Assembly: GCA_907163345.1 (NCBI GenBank)
Contig: CAJQUN010000021.1
Span: forward strand, 1,612,001-1,676,000
Origin: Haberlea rhodopensis
Taxonomy: Eukaryota; Streptophyta; Magnoliopsida; Lamiales; Gesneriaceae
Length of the DNA: 64,000 bases
Direction: 5' to 3'
The notes beneath the pieces are model-generated. The model had not been told where the DNA came from and searched no databases. It was given only the letters and a program-made list of their open reading frames with translations. The position numbers and the translations under genes were made by a program. Positions 1 through 10,557 of the stretch are shown one piece after another. Numbering within the stretch: position 1 is the first letter of the stretch; every line of letters starts with the position of its first letter.

Positions 1-1
1 A

Positions 2-1168
2 CCGCCACAACCCTCGATGGTGGGTCTGAGCCGCGAAGACTTGATGGCAATAGCCACCATTGTGGCTACAACACTACAAGGCATGGGTAACCCTGCTAAC
101 AACCAGCCACAACTGCATCCTGCCTCACCTCCACAAGGAGTCAAGTACCATTATGAGTCTCTTCGTAAGAACAGGGTTCTGACATTTGATGGCAACCCAG
201 ATCCCGAAATGGTTCAGAATTGTCTTAAGCAAATAGAAAATCACCATAGACTGCTGGAAGTACCTGAAAACATCAAGTTTGAAATCACAACATCATTTCT
301 CATTGATCAGGCGGGTAAATGGTGGGAAAACGTGTCACCATTGATGGCGGAAACAGGACCAATCACTTGGCAAAGGTTCCGAAACACATTCCTAAAGCAA
401 TATTTCCCAGCAGCCGTGCAAATTCAGAAGCTGAGAGAGTTCGAGCACTTGATACAGACTACCGACATGTCGGTGGTAGAATATACCTCAAAGTTCAACT
501 CTCTAGGAACTTATGCACCAACCATTATGGCAGATGAGACCCTGAAACTACATCGCTTCAGGAATGGGTTAAACAGTCGTATCCAATCTGCCCTCGCAAT
601 CTATGAAACCACAAACTTTGGAGACTTAATGGGAGCAGCCATCAGGGCTGAAGCGAATATACGACGTCGTGAAGAGGAATTTAAGCGCAAGCGACCTCCC
701 CTTAGCCAACACGCCACCAATGGTCAGGATTTCAAACGACCAAACCAATCCAATAATCAGCAAGAGGGACACATATCCGTCCCATTCAATCAAAGGCTTC
801 CAAAATGTCGGACTTGTGACTTCGCACATACCGGTGAATGTCATAGAAAGACTGGAGCTTACTTTCGATGTGGGAAGTTCGGACATAGAATTGCCGATTG
901 TCCTGAAGTCGAGAAAATGAGGACAAGTTCAGGAAATAGTGCCCCTCCAAACAAGCCAATGGTGAACAAACCAAATGCTCGGGTCTATGCCATAACCCAA
1001 GAGAAAACAGAGGCCATGAACGAAGCCGTGGCAGGTACCATTTTATTAAACAAATTTCTAGTATATGCATTGCTTGATTGTGGTGCCACGCATTCATTAT
1101 ATCCAAGAGGTTCTGAGGAACTAGCACTTAAGCCATATACACCCTTATCTTTTCTAAGGGCAAATTGA
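2..1168 (+). CDS. Ty3/gypsy gag polyprotein, partial, with a stub of protease
   Basis: Retrotransposon capsid/nucleocapsid protein. The frame is open to the left edge, so the true start may lie outside; the first Met is at 17. Seen: a capsid (Retrotrans_gag) segment with KWWENV, ITWQRFRNTFLKQYFP and FEHLIQTTDMSVVEYTSKF, a basic linker, then a zinc-knuckle region. In the knuckle (YFRCGKFGHRIADC) the first cysteine of the CX2CX4HX4C pattern is Tyr (codon 860-862), so RNA binding may be impaired. The frame then enters an aspartic protease start (LLDCGATHSLY, with Cys where Asp-Ser is usual: DSGATHS becomes DCGATHS) and stops after about 20 more residues. No RT, RNase H or integrase follows: the polypurine tract and 3' LTR begin 41 bp after the stop. 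It is either an internal-deletion derivative or a gag-only (TR-GAG-type) element. Confidence 0.9.
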   Translation, partial: PPQPSMVGLSREDLMAIATIVATTLQGMGNPANNQPQLHPASPPQGVKYHYESLRKNRVLTFDGNPDPEMVQNCLKQIENHHRLLEVPENIKFEITTSFLIDQAGKWWENVSPLMAETGPITWQRFRNTFLKQYFPAAVQIQKLREFEHLIQTTDMSVVEYTSKFNSLGTYAPTIMADETLKLHRFRNGLNSRIQSALAIYETTNFGDLMGAAIRAEANIRRREEEFKRKRPPLSQHATNGQDFKRPNQSNNQQEGHISVPFNQRLPKCRTCDFAHTGECHRKTGAYFRCGKFGHRIADCPEVEKMRTSSGNSAPPNKPMVNKPNARVYAITQEKTEAMNEAVAGTILLNKFLVYALLDCGATHSLYPRGSEELALKPYTPLSFLRAN

Positions 1169-1209
1169 CTCAAGTTTCGAGGACGAAACTTCCAATAAGG
1201 AGGGAGGGA
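1169..1209 (+). other. TCGAGGACGA box and polypurine tract
   Basis: The near-palindrome TTTCGAGGACGAAA (1173-1188 region) is followed by the purine run AAGGAGGGAGGGA (1197-1209), which abuts the LTR start TGTGATGACCCC. The purine run is the expected primer for plus-strand DNA synthesis. The TCGAGGACGA box recurs just inside the 3' LTR of other gypsy-type elements in this window. Confidence 0.8.
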
Positions 1210-2865
1210 TGTGATGACCCCAAATTTTGCCTTGACCCAAATCATGTTAGCCATTTAATGGACTTGCCCAAATCTAGTCATTAGTAATTCAATGACATTA
1301 TGTGCTTAACAATAATCTTGCCACCATCCAATCCCATTCAACCACCATTCAATCACATCAATACAATATAATAACATTTAATGGCTTACTTAAATCATGC
1401 CATTAGATTGCCAAAGCTTTGTAATTTTCAATAAATTCTTCTACATTACCCATTGATTACCACATTCATTACTCAAATTATGAAATGTGATGACCACTCA
1501 ATTTGCCTATTCAAGTGCATTTTTCCAATCTTGATTAGTCATTCATCTCCTTGCTAAAACTATAAACTAAATGGCTAGGATTTATGATCAACTTAAATGT
1601 CTTTCTAAATCATGCTCCTAAACTAAAGACGATGACCCCATATGTTCATCCCATTAATGACCCCAACTCATGACCCCTCAATCCTCCCCACTTAATTGCC
1701 CCCCATTAATGACCCCAACTTATGCCCCTCAATCCACCCCACTTAATTGCCTCCCAATTACATTAATAACATCCACTCATCATTCCACTAAATTCTTGCA
1801 ATTAGGAGCCAACATAGAGGATCTAACCTCCCCACATTAAAATCACCCTACATCTTGCCAAGAAAAGACTACTCTACACTTAGCATTTTTCAAGAATCAT
1901 ACACTACACACACACAAATATTTTCGAAAACTTACAAGGAAGAGAGGAGGAGATTTTCACCATTTTCTCAACCCGAATCTCATCTCAACGTGCTTTGACT
2001 GTAAGTGGGCTCTTGTTATATATTCATTTCGTTTTTGAAAATCATAAGTATGTTTTGAAACCTCAATCGATTATGTGAATTATGTTGAAACTATGAAATT
2101 ATGATGTTTTGATGAAAATTATATTTTTGAAGCACTTTAAATATCGAAATCCAATTGGTGGGAATTCTGAGTTCTGTTTCTGTTTCTGACCCTGATGCGG
2201 TGTGATTATAACCGACATTCTGACCTGATACGGTGGTTAACCGTTGTTCTGGAAAGTCCAGACCCTTTATTCGTGGGTGATCCGATGTTCTGACCTTATC
2301 TCTAGGAGGGTTAAGTCTAGAGAACTGATATCAGTACCAGGAGGAAATTAGAGGATTTAATGTACTTTACGTATATGAAAAATATTTCTGATATGACATG
2401 TTCTGTTCTGGCTCTGATTAGAGCAACTCTGTTAAGTTTATGTTTCAGTATTCATATCAGTTTATGCTCCGATTATAATATATGTTGGTAAAATTATGAA
2501 AAAGTATTATATTGTCACATCGATTGGCCCCCGCTTGCTGGGTGTTTTTCCCAAACACTCACCCCCTTACCTCCCCTCCAGACAAAGTCGAAGGAGAAGA
2601 GATCGAGGAATAAAGAGAAGAACAATTTTGGGGATGGTGATCCATGAGGAGTCTTCAAGAAGATTTACTATATTTATTTACGCTTCCGCAACTTTTATTA
2701 AATTCGAGACAATTGTATTTCGTATTTGCAATTGTAATGACAATTTATTGATTTTGGAATAAATAGACTGGTTTTATCATAGATCTGTACACGAGGCTTG
2801 TTGTATCTGAATATCATATTTGGATTCAACGCCGATGTCACGCACTCGGGTTTCGGGGCGTGACA
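1210..2865 (+). repeat. 3' LTR of the gag-only gypsy element
   Basis: It begins TGTGATGACCCC directly after the polypurine tract and ends GGTTTCGGGGCGTGACA, giving TG...CA ends and 1656 bp. It contains a two-copy imperfect tandem repeat of about 52 bp around 1650-1757 (units with ATGACCCCAACT and CCCACTTAATTGCC). The next base, 2866, is inside a copia LTR, so this element inserted into that copia element. The matching TSD and 5' LTR would lie left of the window. Confidence 0.8.
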
Positions 2866-2990
2866 GTATCTTTTAATGGTATGATGAGATTGCGATCAAT
2901 CTATGTAATTATAGTACCAATCAAGACTAATCTATACAATTTAATACATCATGATTCTAGGAGGATTTCTTGTCATTTACTTTCTTAACA
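2866..2990 (-). repeat. 3' LTR (partial) of decayed Ty1/copia element A
   Basis: Read on the minus strand, the LTR start TGTTAAGAAAGTAAATG lies beside a polypurine tract (minus strand TTTTGCGGGGGG, plus 2991-3002). The block GTATCTTTTAATGGTATGAT at 2866 recurs at 13768, and the surrounding sequence matches with a gap of about 40-50 bp, marking the two LTRs of one element. The outer end of this LTR is cut off by the gypsy insertion ending at 2865. Confidence 0.65.
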
Positions 2991-3746
2991 CCCCCCGCAA
3001 AATGAGGTGCCATCAGCCATAGAGATTTGGACCGCAAGTACAATGTAATGGCTTGGTAAGGATAGCTAACTGATCGTCTGTCCGTATAAATGAAACACGA
3101 AGATGACCTTTTGTAAGGAGATCATGAACGAAATGGATGTCTAGCGAGATGTGTTTCATATGGTGTGCATGACGGGATGAATGGCAAGGCGTGTGGCACT
3201 GATGTTGTCACAAAAAATACGTGGTGGTGTACAAAGCGTGATTCGAAGATCACTGAATAAGTTCAAGATCTCGCAAACCTCAGAGCAGTTGCATCTAAAT
3301 ATCGATATTCGGCTTCGCTTGACGAGCGAGAGACGCTTTTTTGCTTTTGTGAGCGCCAAGAAATATGATTCTGGCCAAGGAAGACAATGTATGCAGAGGT
3401 TTAATTTACATCAGAGGCATCGCTACCCAGTCGACATCAGAGTATGCAGTGAGTGTAAGATCAAGCTGATCACGAAGAAGAAGACCATGGAGTAAAGTGC
3501 TCTTAGATAGCCGACAAACGGGATGCTTCGGGAGCAGACATATACTAGGCAAGGCGATTGACTGCAAATGTGATGACTACGGAGAAGATCGAGAGTATAT
3601 TTATGCTAAAAGAGAAATAAACCTTCACGGCATGAAGCAACTTCAACAAAAAGAAAGTATGATAGGCCACCGAGGTCTTTAACAGCAAAGCGTGAACTCA
3701 GACGACGGATGGCATTAGTAATAGAGTGAGTATCATAGCCTGTAAC
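2991..3746 (-). pseudogene. Copia element A, 3' part: end of RT, RNase H and C-terminus
   Basis: Minus-strand translation across several frames gives the RT segment following the YVDD region (THSITNAIRRLSS, VKDLGGLSYFL), then RNase H motifs [20 protein letters not shown] with EAEYR, and the copia C-terminal pattern HMKHISLDIHFVHDLL. Many stops and frame changes are present, so it is dead. The piece is continuous with 12805-13705 once the inserted gypsy element is removed: the junction falls just after the IVYVDDLIVT motif of the RT. Confidence 0.8.
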
Positions 3747-6011
3747 TGTGACGGCCCGCCCAGAGGGGTCGCCCGCCGTATTCAATTGCTTGAATACAAG
3801 GCTTCACTCGAATCGAAACTTAATTATCACTTTGAACTTATGTTTAGCGGAAACGTTTTTATTCTTATCGGATGTTGACTTAATAACTTATTACCCGTGA
3901 CTTTTATCTTAGAAACATTTGGGCAGATTCTCCTCTTAAAAATGGTGCCCTGTGATCTACCAGATCACTACAACCACAATATCAAAACCATAAAAACAAA
4001 AACTAAACCAAAATAAACTTCAAATATCAAAATCCAACTAAATCATAAATAAATGTTTCATATCCTCAAAATAAAACTTAAACATGCCAACATACTCAAA
4101 ACTTCATAATAAATCTAAATATCCTCCGCATCGTCTAAGTCTTCAACTCCATCTGTAATATGTCACATTACAGGTAAATGTAAGTTGCAGCATTTTATAG
4201 TAAGCATAATAAACATTTGATAAAAGGTCAAAAACATCATTTTTCATAATGTGACGAAAAATAATATACTTTCATCCAAAATAACTTTCACACATATATG
4301 GTTTAATCCGAGCAGTCAACGGAACTAAATTTCACAAAACGGAATCATAACGGAAATAACTGCACAGATAACCAACGAAACGTAACGGAAACGAATAACA
4401 ATATCATATAATGTCTTAACATTATAGAATTAATCATTAAACATAGCCATGCTGTAATGAAACAAATGCATACTCAAATACGGATGTGACACAATGATAT
4501 CATTCCAGACTATACCCGCTGGAAGGGTATCGACAGATATTATACCCCCTCTGTCTTCGGGCAAAACGAAATGCGTTTCTTTATTCTCGTCGCCAACGAG
4601 CCGAAAGTATGCGCGTTTTTATCCTCGTCGCAATGCGAGACACAACGAAACAAAAATGTCCACAGTTCACAAACCTCAAATCATATTCACTGAATCAATA
4701 CAGACATGGCATTTAAAATAGTTTTTCACACACAATAAAATCTTATTTCAAAATTACATTTTTCAACAAAATACATTTCTTATAAAAATCATATTTCAAA
4801 ATAATATTTCATGCTTACTATTCAAAACATTTCAAAATAAACAACAAAATATACTCAAAATAATTTGCGTAAAATTGCAACTTCCTTTACGTACCTCAAA
4901 GCTTCCTATCAACGTTCAAGCTACAAACCTTCCCACAATCTCCAAGATATCAAGGATTTCCTATTATCCATTTCAACATTATCAAAAACCATATTCATTT
5001 AACTTGGTTCTATAACAACCTAACATAATCCTAACTTATATCCAAACTTAGGTTCACTATTCAGATTACCAAAACCTACAAGTATTTTTCCCAATAAATC
5101 AAGAAACAATTTGTATAATTAATATGCTCACAGAATTTTCGAAACTTGTGATCAACCATTTTCGAACTAAATTCATCTCAAATCTTCGAACAAATCACCA
5201 TCTCAATTCCTCAAAATCCAGTATCATAATTGAACAAAATACCATTTCAGTTTCTTCAAAATCTAATAACAATTTTTGAAATCAAAATTTCCAGAAAAAT
5301 TCTTCGAACAAAATCCAGACTTCGAATTCAATCCTAAAATTTTGTGTTCTTGACAAATTAACCCAATAAAACTTCGATTATTCCAACTAAATTAACCTAA
5401 ACATAAAAAATCGAAACTGAAAATCAAAAATCCAAAACAGAAAAATAAAAATCGAAATTCGAAATTTCATACCAATTGATGTCCAAATCCGAATTCCTCT
5501 CAGTTGCTTGCTACTACTCGAATTTGGATGGATTTTCGAACTCAAAAATCGAAATTTACAAAACCTGAAATTTCTTTTCTGAACTTGAAATCAGACGGAA
5601 AAAAAATGGCTATGGATTCTTGTTTGACAGAAACTTAATAGGGTTTATACCAGTTACAATTGGGAGTAGATAAAGGGACGAAGATCAATTGATTACGAGG
5701 GAGATGAAAGGCGAAGCAGGCGAATGAAACGGCGAGCAGCGAAGGTAACAGACGAAACGTGACGAAAAAATGACGAAGGCAAATCAAAGATGAACAGTGA
5801 GCAACGAAGAAAGAAGAGAAAATCTGATAAAGTTTTTGGGAATTAATTAAAAAAAATCGATTCTTATTCTTATTATTATTATTAAAATATTATTATTATT
5901 ACTATTATTAGATATTCTTATTATTTATTTATTATTAATATTATTAATATTATAATTTATAACTTGCACAATATTTGGGTCAATAAATTCCTTAAAAATT
6001 GAGCCATTACA
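3747..6011 (-). repeat. 3' LTR of the gypsy element at 3747-12804
   Basis: On the plus strand it runs from TGTGACGGCCCGCC to GAGCCATTACA, 2265 bp. It is AT-rich, with a run of ATT trinucleotides near 5865-5950 and many TTCGAA/TTTTCGA words. A short open frame at 4494-4721 is repeated in the other LTR (11316) and carries no known domain, so it is not called as a gene. Confidence 0.92.
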
Positions 6012-6024
6012 ATCTCCATACATT

Positions 6025-6276
6025 CTAAAAAGTTTCGTCCTCGAAACTTGCATCGCATTTTACATCTGGATATTTAGCATATAGTTCTTCTTCTTTTTCC
6101 CATGTTGCTTCATCAGGTGAATGATTACTCCACTGAACCTTAACAAAAGGAATTGTCTTTAGTTCGTAGAATTCTCTCTTGACGGTCGAGTATCTTGATA
6201 GGATATTCTGAATATGTGCATTCTTTGGATATCTCAATCTCTGTTGCTTTAAGCACATGACTTTCATCTGGAACAT
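6025..6276 (-). pseudogene. C-terminal chromodomain-like segment of gypsy integrase
   Basis: About 80 residues out of frame with the integrase just upstream. The segment TIPFVKVQWSNHSPDEATW followed by EKEEELYAKYP is the conserved tail found after integrase in chromovirus-type plant gypsy elements, thought to help target insertion to chromatin. Residues near the end (FEDETF) are encoded by the TTTCGAGGACGAAA box. The frameshift separating it from integrase is near 6270-6280. Confidence 0.75.
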
Positions 6277-7274
6277 CTATGTACTCGATCTAGTTCCGGA
6301 GAAAGAGCAAGTCGATAAGCCAAAGTTCCTATTCTTTCCAGAATTTCATATGGTCCTATGAATCTCGGACTTAACTTCCCATGCTTGCCAAACCTCATTA
6401 CTCCTCTGAATGGTGATACTTTCAAGTATACCTTATCCCCTTGCTGAAATTCTAAATCTCGTCTGCGAACGTCAGCCCAACTTTTCTGTCGACTCTGAGC
6501 TGTAAGTAATCTCTGTTTGATGATGGAAACATTTTCATTCGTGAGTTTGATCAAATCTGGTCCTTCCAATACCTTATCTCCAACATCAAACCAACACTGC
6601 GGTGTTCGACATTTTCTCCCATACAAAGCTTCGAATGGTGCCATTTGAATACTGGATTGATAACTGTTATTGTACACAAACTCTGCCAGTTTCAGATGAC
6701 GATCCCACTGTCCTTGAAAATCCAAAATACATGTTCTAAGTAAATCCTCGAGGATCTGAATCGTTCTCACAGACTGTCCGTCTGTCTGTGGATGGAAAGT
6801 TGTGCTGTATTTCAAATTCGTTCCCAACACAGATTGTAAACTCTTCCAGAATTGTGATGTAAATCGAGCATCTCGATCAGATATGATACTAACTGGTATC
6901 CCATGTAAACACACCACTTGATCAATGTAAAGCCGTGCTAAATCATTCATTGATGTAGTCTTCTTCATCGGTATAAAGTGAGCACACTTAGTAAGTCGAT
7001 CAACAATAACCCAAACTGAATCCTTTTGTGTCGTAGTTTTGGGTAGTCCGGTCACAAAATCCATAGTAATATGCTCCCATTTCCAGTTTGGTATGTCCAA
7101 GTTTCTCAGTGTTCCTGCTGGCTTTTGTCTTCCAACTTTCACTTGTTGACACACTAAACACTTGGACACAAACTTCACAACATCTTGTTTCATTCCTGGC
7201 CACCAAAATAATTGTTTCATATCTTGATACATTTTATTCTGTCCTGGATGCATGGCCAATATTGTCTGATGTTA
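6264..7274 (-). pseudogene. Gypsy integrase (catalytic Glu replaced by Val)
   Basis: Would join retroelement DNA ends to the host chromosome. Seen in order: a zinc-binding part (MHPGQNKMYQDMKQLFWWPGM, then CLVCQQVK), the catalytic core with first Asp in ITMDFVTGLPK, second Asp in IISDRDARFTSQFW, and a third position 35 residues after the second Asp. There the family norm is Glu (TDGQ-S/T-ERTIQ), but this copy reads TDGQSVRTIQ: codon GTG at minus 6770-6768. The GPY/F-type C-terminal region (KLSPRFIGPYEILERIG) follows. A stop just before 7259 separates it in frame from the RNase H part, and a frameshift ends it at RVHRCSR. Enzymatically dead by the Val substitution alone. Confidence 0.92.
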
Positions 7275-7697
7275 ATCTTGTAAGACTTCGCCCCTGAGTG
7301 TTGATACAACTGGAACGAATAGTCTATCATTGAATCTCAATGTCCCATCTTCATGCATTCTAAATTTTTCTTGGTTTGATTGAGCCTTTTGAGATAAAGT
7401 CTGCCACATAGGATCCTTTGATTGTGCTTCCTTAATCCTGAGAATAAGATCAGGTTGCACCATGAGATTACACAACATCGTCGTCCCATTCTGGTCATCT
7501 TTTAATTCGACATTCAGATTTAACTTTGACATCTCATCAATGAGTTTCTGTTGCGTAGTCAATAGCATTGATCCATAACTCTTCCTGCTTAATGCATCTG
7601 CTACCGCATTACTCTTTCCAGGATGATAGTGCAATTTCACATCATAGTCCTTGATCAGCTCTAACCATCTTCTCTGTCTCATATTCAACTCTTTTTT
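7272..7697 (-). pseudogene. Gypsy RNase H C-terminal part and linker to integrase
   Basis: It continues RNase H after a frameshift: [21 protein letters not shown] followed by the plant gypsy hallmark GKSNAVADALSRK. The remaining ~90 residues form the linker with RFNDRLFVPVV before the integrase zinc finger. The frame break lies at a run of six T on the plus strand (7692-7697; A6 on the coding strand), consistent with a one-base homopolymer change. An in-frame stop at 7272-7274 separates it from integrase. Confidence 0.85.
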
Positions 7698-8880
7698 GAG
7701 TAAAAATATACTTTAAGCTCTTGTGATCAGTGTAGATATGACATGTGGTTCCGTACAAGTAGTGTCGCCATAATTTCAGCGCAAAAACCACTGCTGCCAG
7801 TTCCAGGTCATGAGTGGGGTACCTTATCTCGTGTTCTTTCAACTGTCGTGAAGCATATGCAATCACCTTTCCATTTTGCATAAGCACACAGCCTAACCCC
7901 TCCTTTGATGCATCGCTGTAGATACAAAATCCTTCATGTCCATCAGGCAATGTAAGAATAGGTGCCGTCACAAGTAGATCTTTCAACTTCTCAAAACTTG
8001 TCTGACACTTAGAATCCCATTCAAACTTTACTCCCTTTCTAGTTAACTTTGTAAGGGGTAATGCAACTCGAGAAAATCCTTCCACAAATTTTCGGTAATA
8101 TCCAGCCAATCCCAGAAAACTTCGAATTTCTGTTACTGATGTCTGAACTTTCCAATTGGTAATGGCTTGAATCTTTGCTGAGTCTACTCGGATTCCTTGA
8201 GTATCAATGATGTGTCCAAGAAATGATACAGAATCCAACCAGAAGTCACATTTCTCGAACTTTGCGAATAATTGATGTTGTCGTAGTCTCTCCAATGTCA
8301 TCTTCAAATGTTCTTCATGTTCTTCCTTTGATTTAGAATAAATCAATATATCATCAATGAATACTATGATAAATTTGTCGAGCCATTCTCGGAATACGTG
8401 ATTCATTAATGCCATAAATGCTGCAGGTGCATTCGTAAGTCCGAAAGGCATCACCAGAAATTCGTAATGTCCATATCTGGTTCGAAATGCAGTTTTGTGA
8501 ATATCCTGCTCTTTGATTATGAGTTGATGATACCCAGATCTCAAATCAATCTTCGAGAATATTTGTGCACCTTGTAATTGATCGAACAAATCGTCAATCC
8601 TTGGTAGCAGATATTTATTCTTCACAGTGATTCGATTCAACTCCCTGTAGTCAATGCACATTCTCATGCTGCCGTCCTTTTTCTTTACAAACAGTACCGG
8701 TGCTCCCCAAGGTGACACACTAGGCCTTATGAAACCTTTATCTTGTAGTTCTTTCAATTGTCCTTTCAATTCTTTCAGCTCTGTTGGTGCCATCCTGTAA
8801 GGTGCCTTGGATATCGGTTCTGATCCCGGAATAATATCAATAGAAAATTCCGTACTTCGAATTGGTGGCAGTTCTGGCAA
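7642..8880 (-). pseudogene. Gypsy reverse transcriptase and N-terminal RNase H
   Basis: Copies genomic RNA into DNA and degrades the RNA strand. Visible RT motifs in order: [16 protein letters not shown] leader, [34 protein letters not shown], [18 protein letters not shown] motif (here [20 protein letters not shown]), [28 protein letters not shown], and the catalytic FIDDILIYS. RNase H begins at [18 protein letters not shown] and includes [20 protein letters not shown]. The open frame ends in a frameshifted tail after IFTQK. Upstream it is continuous, in the same frame, with protease except for a single stop at 8908-8910. The RT core itself looks intact. Confidence 0.93.
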
Positions 8881-8907
8881 ATCCTCTGGGAAAACATCTG
8901 AGAATTC

Positions 8908-9381
8908 TTACACCGTGCAAATCCTATTTATTTTTGCTTCCACTTCAGAGACATTGCCACAAAATCGTTCATGCAAGCTCACGCCTTCATAACAGATCTC
9001 TTTACCCAAATTCGTTTGTAGGGTTATGATCTTTCGGTAACAGTCAATGCGAGCTTTTGCACTACTCAACCAATCCATTCCAAGAATTATGTCAAATTCT
9101 TTCATGTTGATGATGAACAGGTTGGCTTTGAATTCTTCGCTTTCCACAATCAGTGTTACATCATTGCATACATATTTAATTGTGACTGTCTTTCCTAATG
9201 GACTCAATACTTGCATTAAATGTAACAGTGGACTGAAGTGCAAATCAAGTTTCTCCACACAAGATTCAGAGATAAAGGAATTTGAGGCGCCAGAATCAAA
9301 TAACACATAAACATCTTGATTCAGGAATTTAAATTTACCTCCGATCAACTCATGATCCTCTTCAGCACGGACAGCATACAA
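8908..9381 (-). pseudogene. Gypsy aspartic protease
   Basis: Retropepsin that would cleave the polyprotein. The catalytic triad motif is YVLFDSGASNSFIS, followed by FIINMKEFDIILGMDWLS, the usual second conserved block. It is in the same frame as the gag C-terminus, separated by one TAG stop (around 9397-9399), and in the same frame as RT, separated by one TAA (8908-8910). The start shown (MYAVRAEEDHE) is simply the first Met after the gag stop, not a likely translation start. Confidence 0.9.
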
Positions 9382-9396
9382 TCTAGTTGGATTGTG

Positions 9397-10397
9397 CTAT
9401 TGTTGTCCACGTGGTTGATTTGTTCCTGAGGTTTGTTTCAGACTGGGACAATCTCTAATTCGATGATCTTTAGATCCACATTTAAAGCAACCTCCAGAGT
9501 TCCAGTAACATTCCCCAGTATGACTCCGATTACACTTGGGACAGACTTCATTGATCTTAGTTTCAACGATCATCTGTCTGCGAGCTGGCGGTCTCTGATC
9601 TCTGTTTCTTAATTCAGGCTTTCTCTTACGATTTTGAGGAGTCTCAAGATTCCTCAGTTCAGATTCCACGAACAATGCCCTCTCCATGAGTATATCAAAT
9701 TTGGTATCCATGAGAGGTGCTACTTTGAGCCTGATACCAGTGCGAAGACCTTGTCTGAACCTTGTAATCTTGATGTTCTCAGACTGCAAATACAAAGGAC
9801 AGAATCTGCCCAGCTCTTGGAACTTTCTCAAATATTCCAGCACATTCATATTCTCAGTTTGCTTCAGCCTCAAAAATTCATCTTCTTTAGCCATTCGGAC
9901 AGCGTCAGGAAAATATTGTTGCAGAAATTTCTCTCCAAAAATCGTCCAGGTAATGGAGTTTCGTTCCATACTTTTTCCACTGAGGTCCACCAATGCTTTG
10001 CATTTCCTTCCAGAAATGGAGTCACCACTGTAACTTTTTCTCCATCAGCAATATTTATAGCCTTCAGTAATTCTTCAATCTTAGTTAGCCATTCCTCAGC
10101 TTTCATTGGATCAGTCTCATTTCCAAAGTACGGTGGTCGGAGTGCCCAGAATCTCTCAAATTCAGTCCTTCTATGTGTTTCCGGCTGTAGTGATGCCGAA
10201 ACAACATTTTGTTGTAACACTCCAGCTATGATGCGACATATGTTCGTGATGTCCACCTCATTCATTGATCCCACGTTTATATTTGGAACTCCATCTTGAC
10301 CTTGATTCACATTCCTATCTTGACCATCTCCTGAGTCGCGATTCAAGTCCTGCTCTTGGCTACCACTCTGATTGCTACTGGTTCTTCCTCTAGCCAT
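9397..10397 (-). pseudogene. Gypsy gag with one frameshift
   Basis: Capsid/nucleocapsid precursor. It starts MARGRTSSNQSG at 10397, 145 bp inside the PBS, and runs through a polar N-terminus into the capsid domain (FERFWALRPPYF, AEEWLTKIEELL, NAKHWW). The frame shifts near 9970-9985, after which ITWTIFGEKFLQQYFPDAVR and VLEYLRKFQELGRFCP continue the capsid. The nucleocapsid has CPKCNRSHTGEC and an intact CX2CX4HX4C knuckle (CFKCGSKDHRIRDC). It ends at a TAG directly before the protease. Confidence 0.9.
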
Positions 10398-10542
10398 TTG
10401 AAATCCTCTAAATGAAAGTGAAATTTATCGTAAGCTTCGTAAACAAATAAGATAGATAGTCAAGCCTAAATAACTTTATTCTTAAGTTCAAAAGTCTAAT
10501 CCCAAACATATAACAAAGATCTAATCCAAACTTATAAACTAA

Positions 10543-10555
10543 GGCTCTGATACCA
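10543..10555 (-). other. Primer-binding site, initiator-Met tRNA
   Basis: The minus strand reads TGGTATCAGAGCC, complementary to the 3' end of plant initiator tRNA-Met, two bases inside the 5' LTR. This fixes the minus orientation of the element at 3747-12804. Confidence 0.92.
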
Positions 10556-10557
10556 AC

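Noticed and set aside
4494..4721. Open frame in the gypsy LTR, repeated at 11316
   Set aside because: It is duplicated only because both LTRs contain it; no known domain and LTR location argue against a gene.
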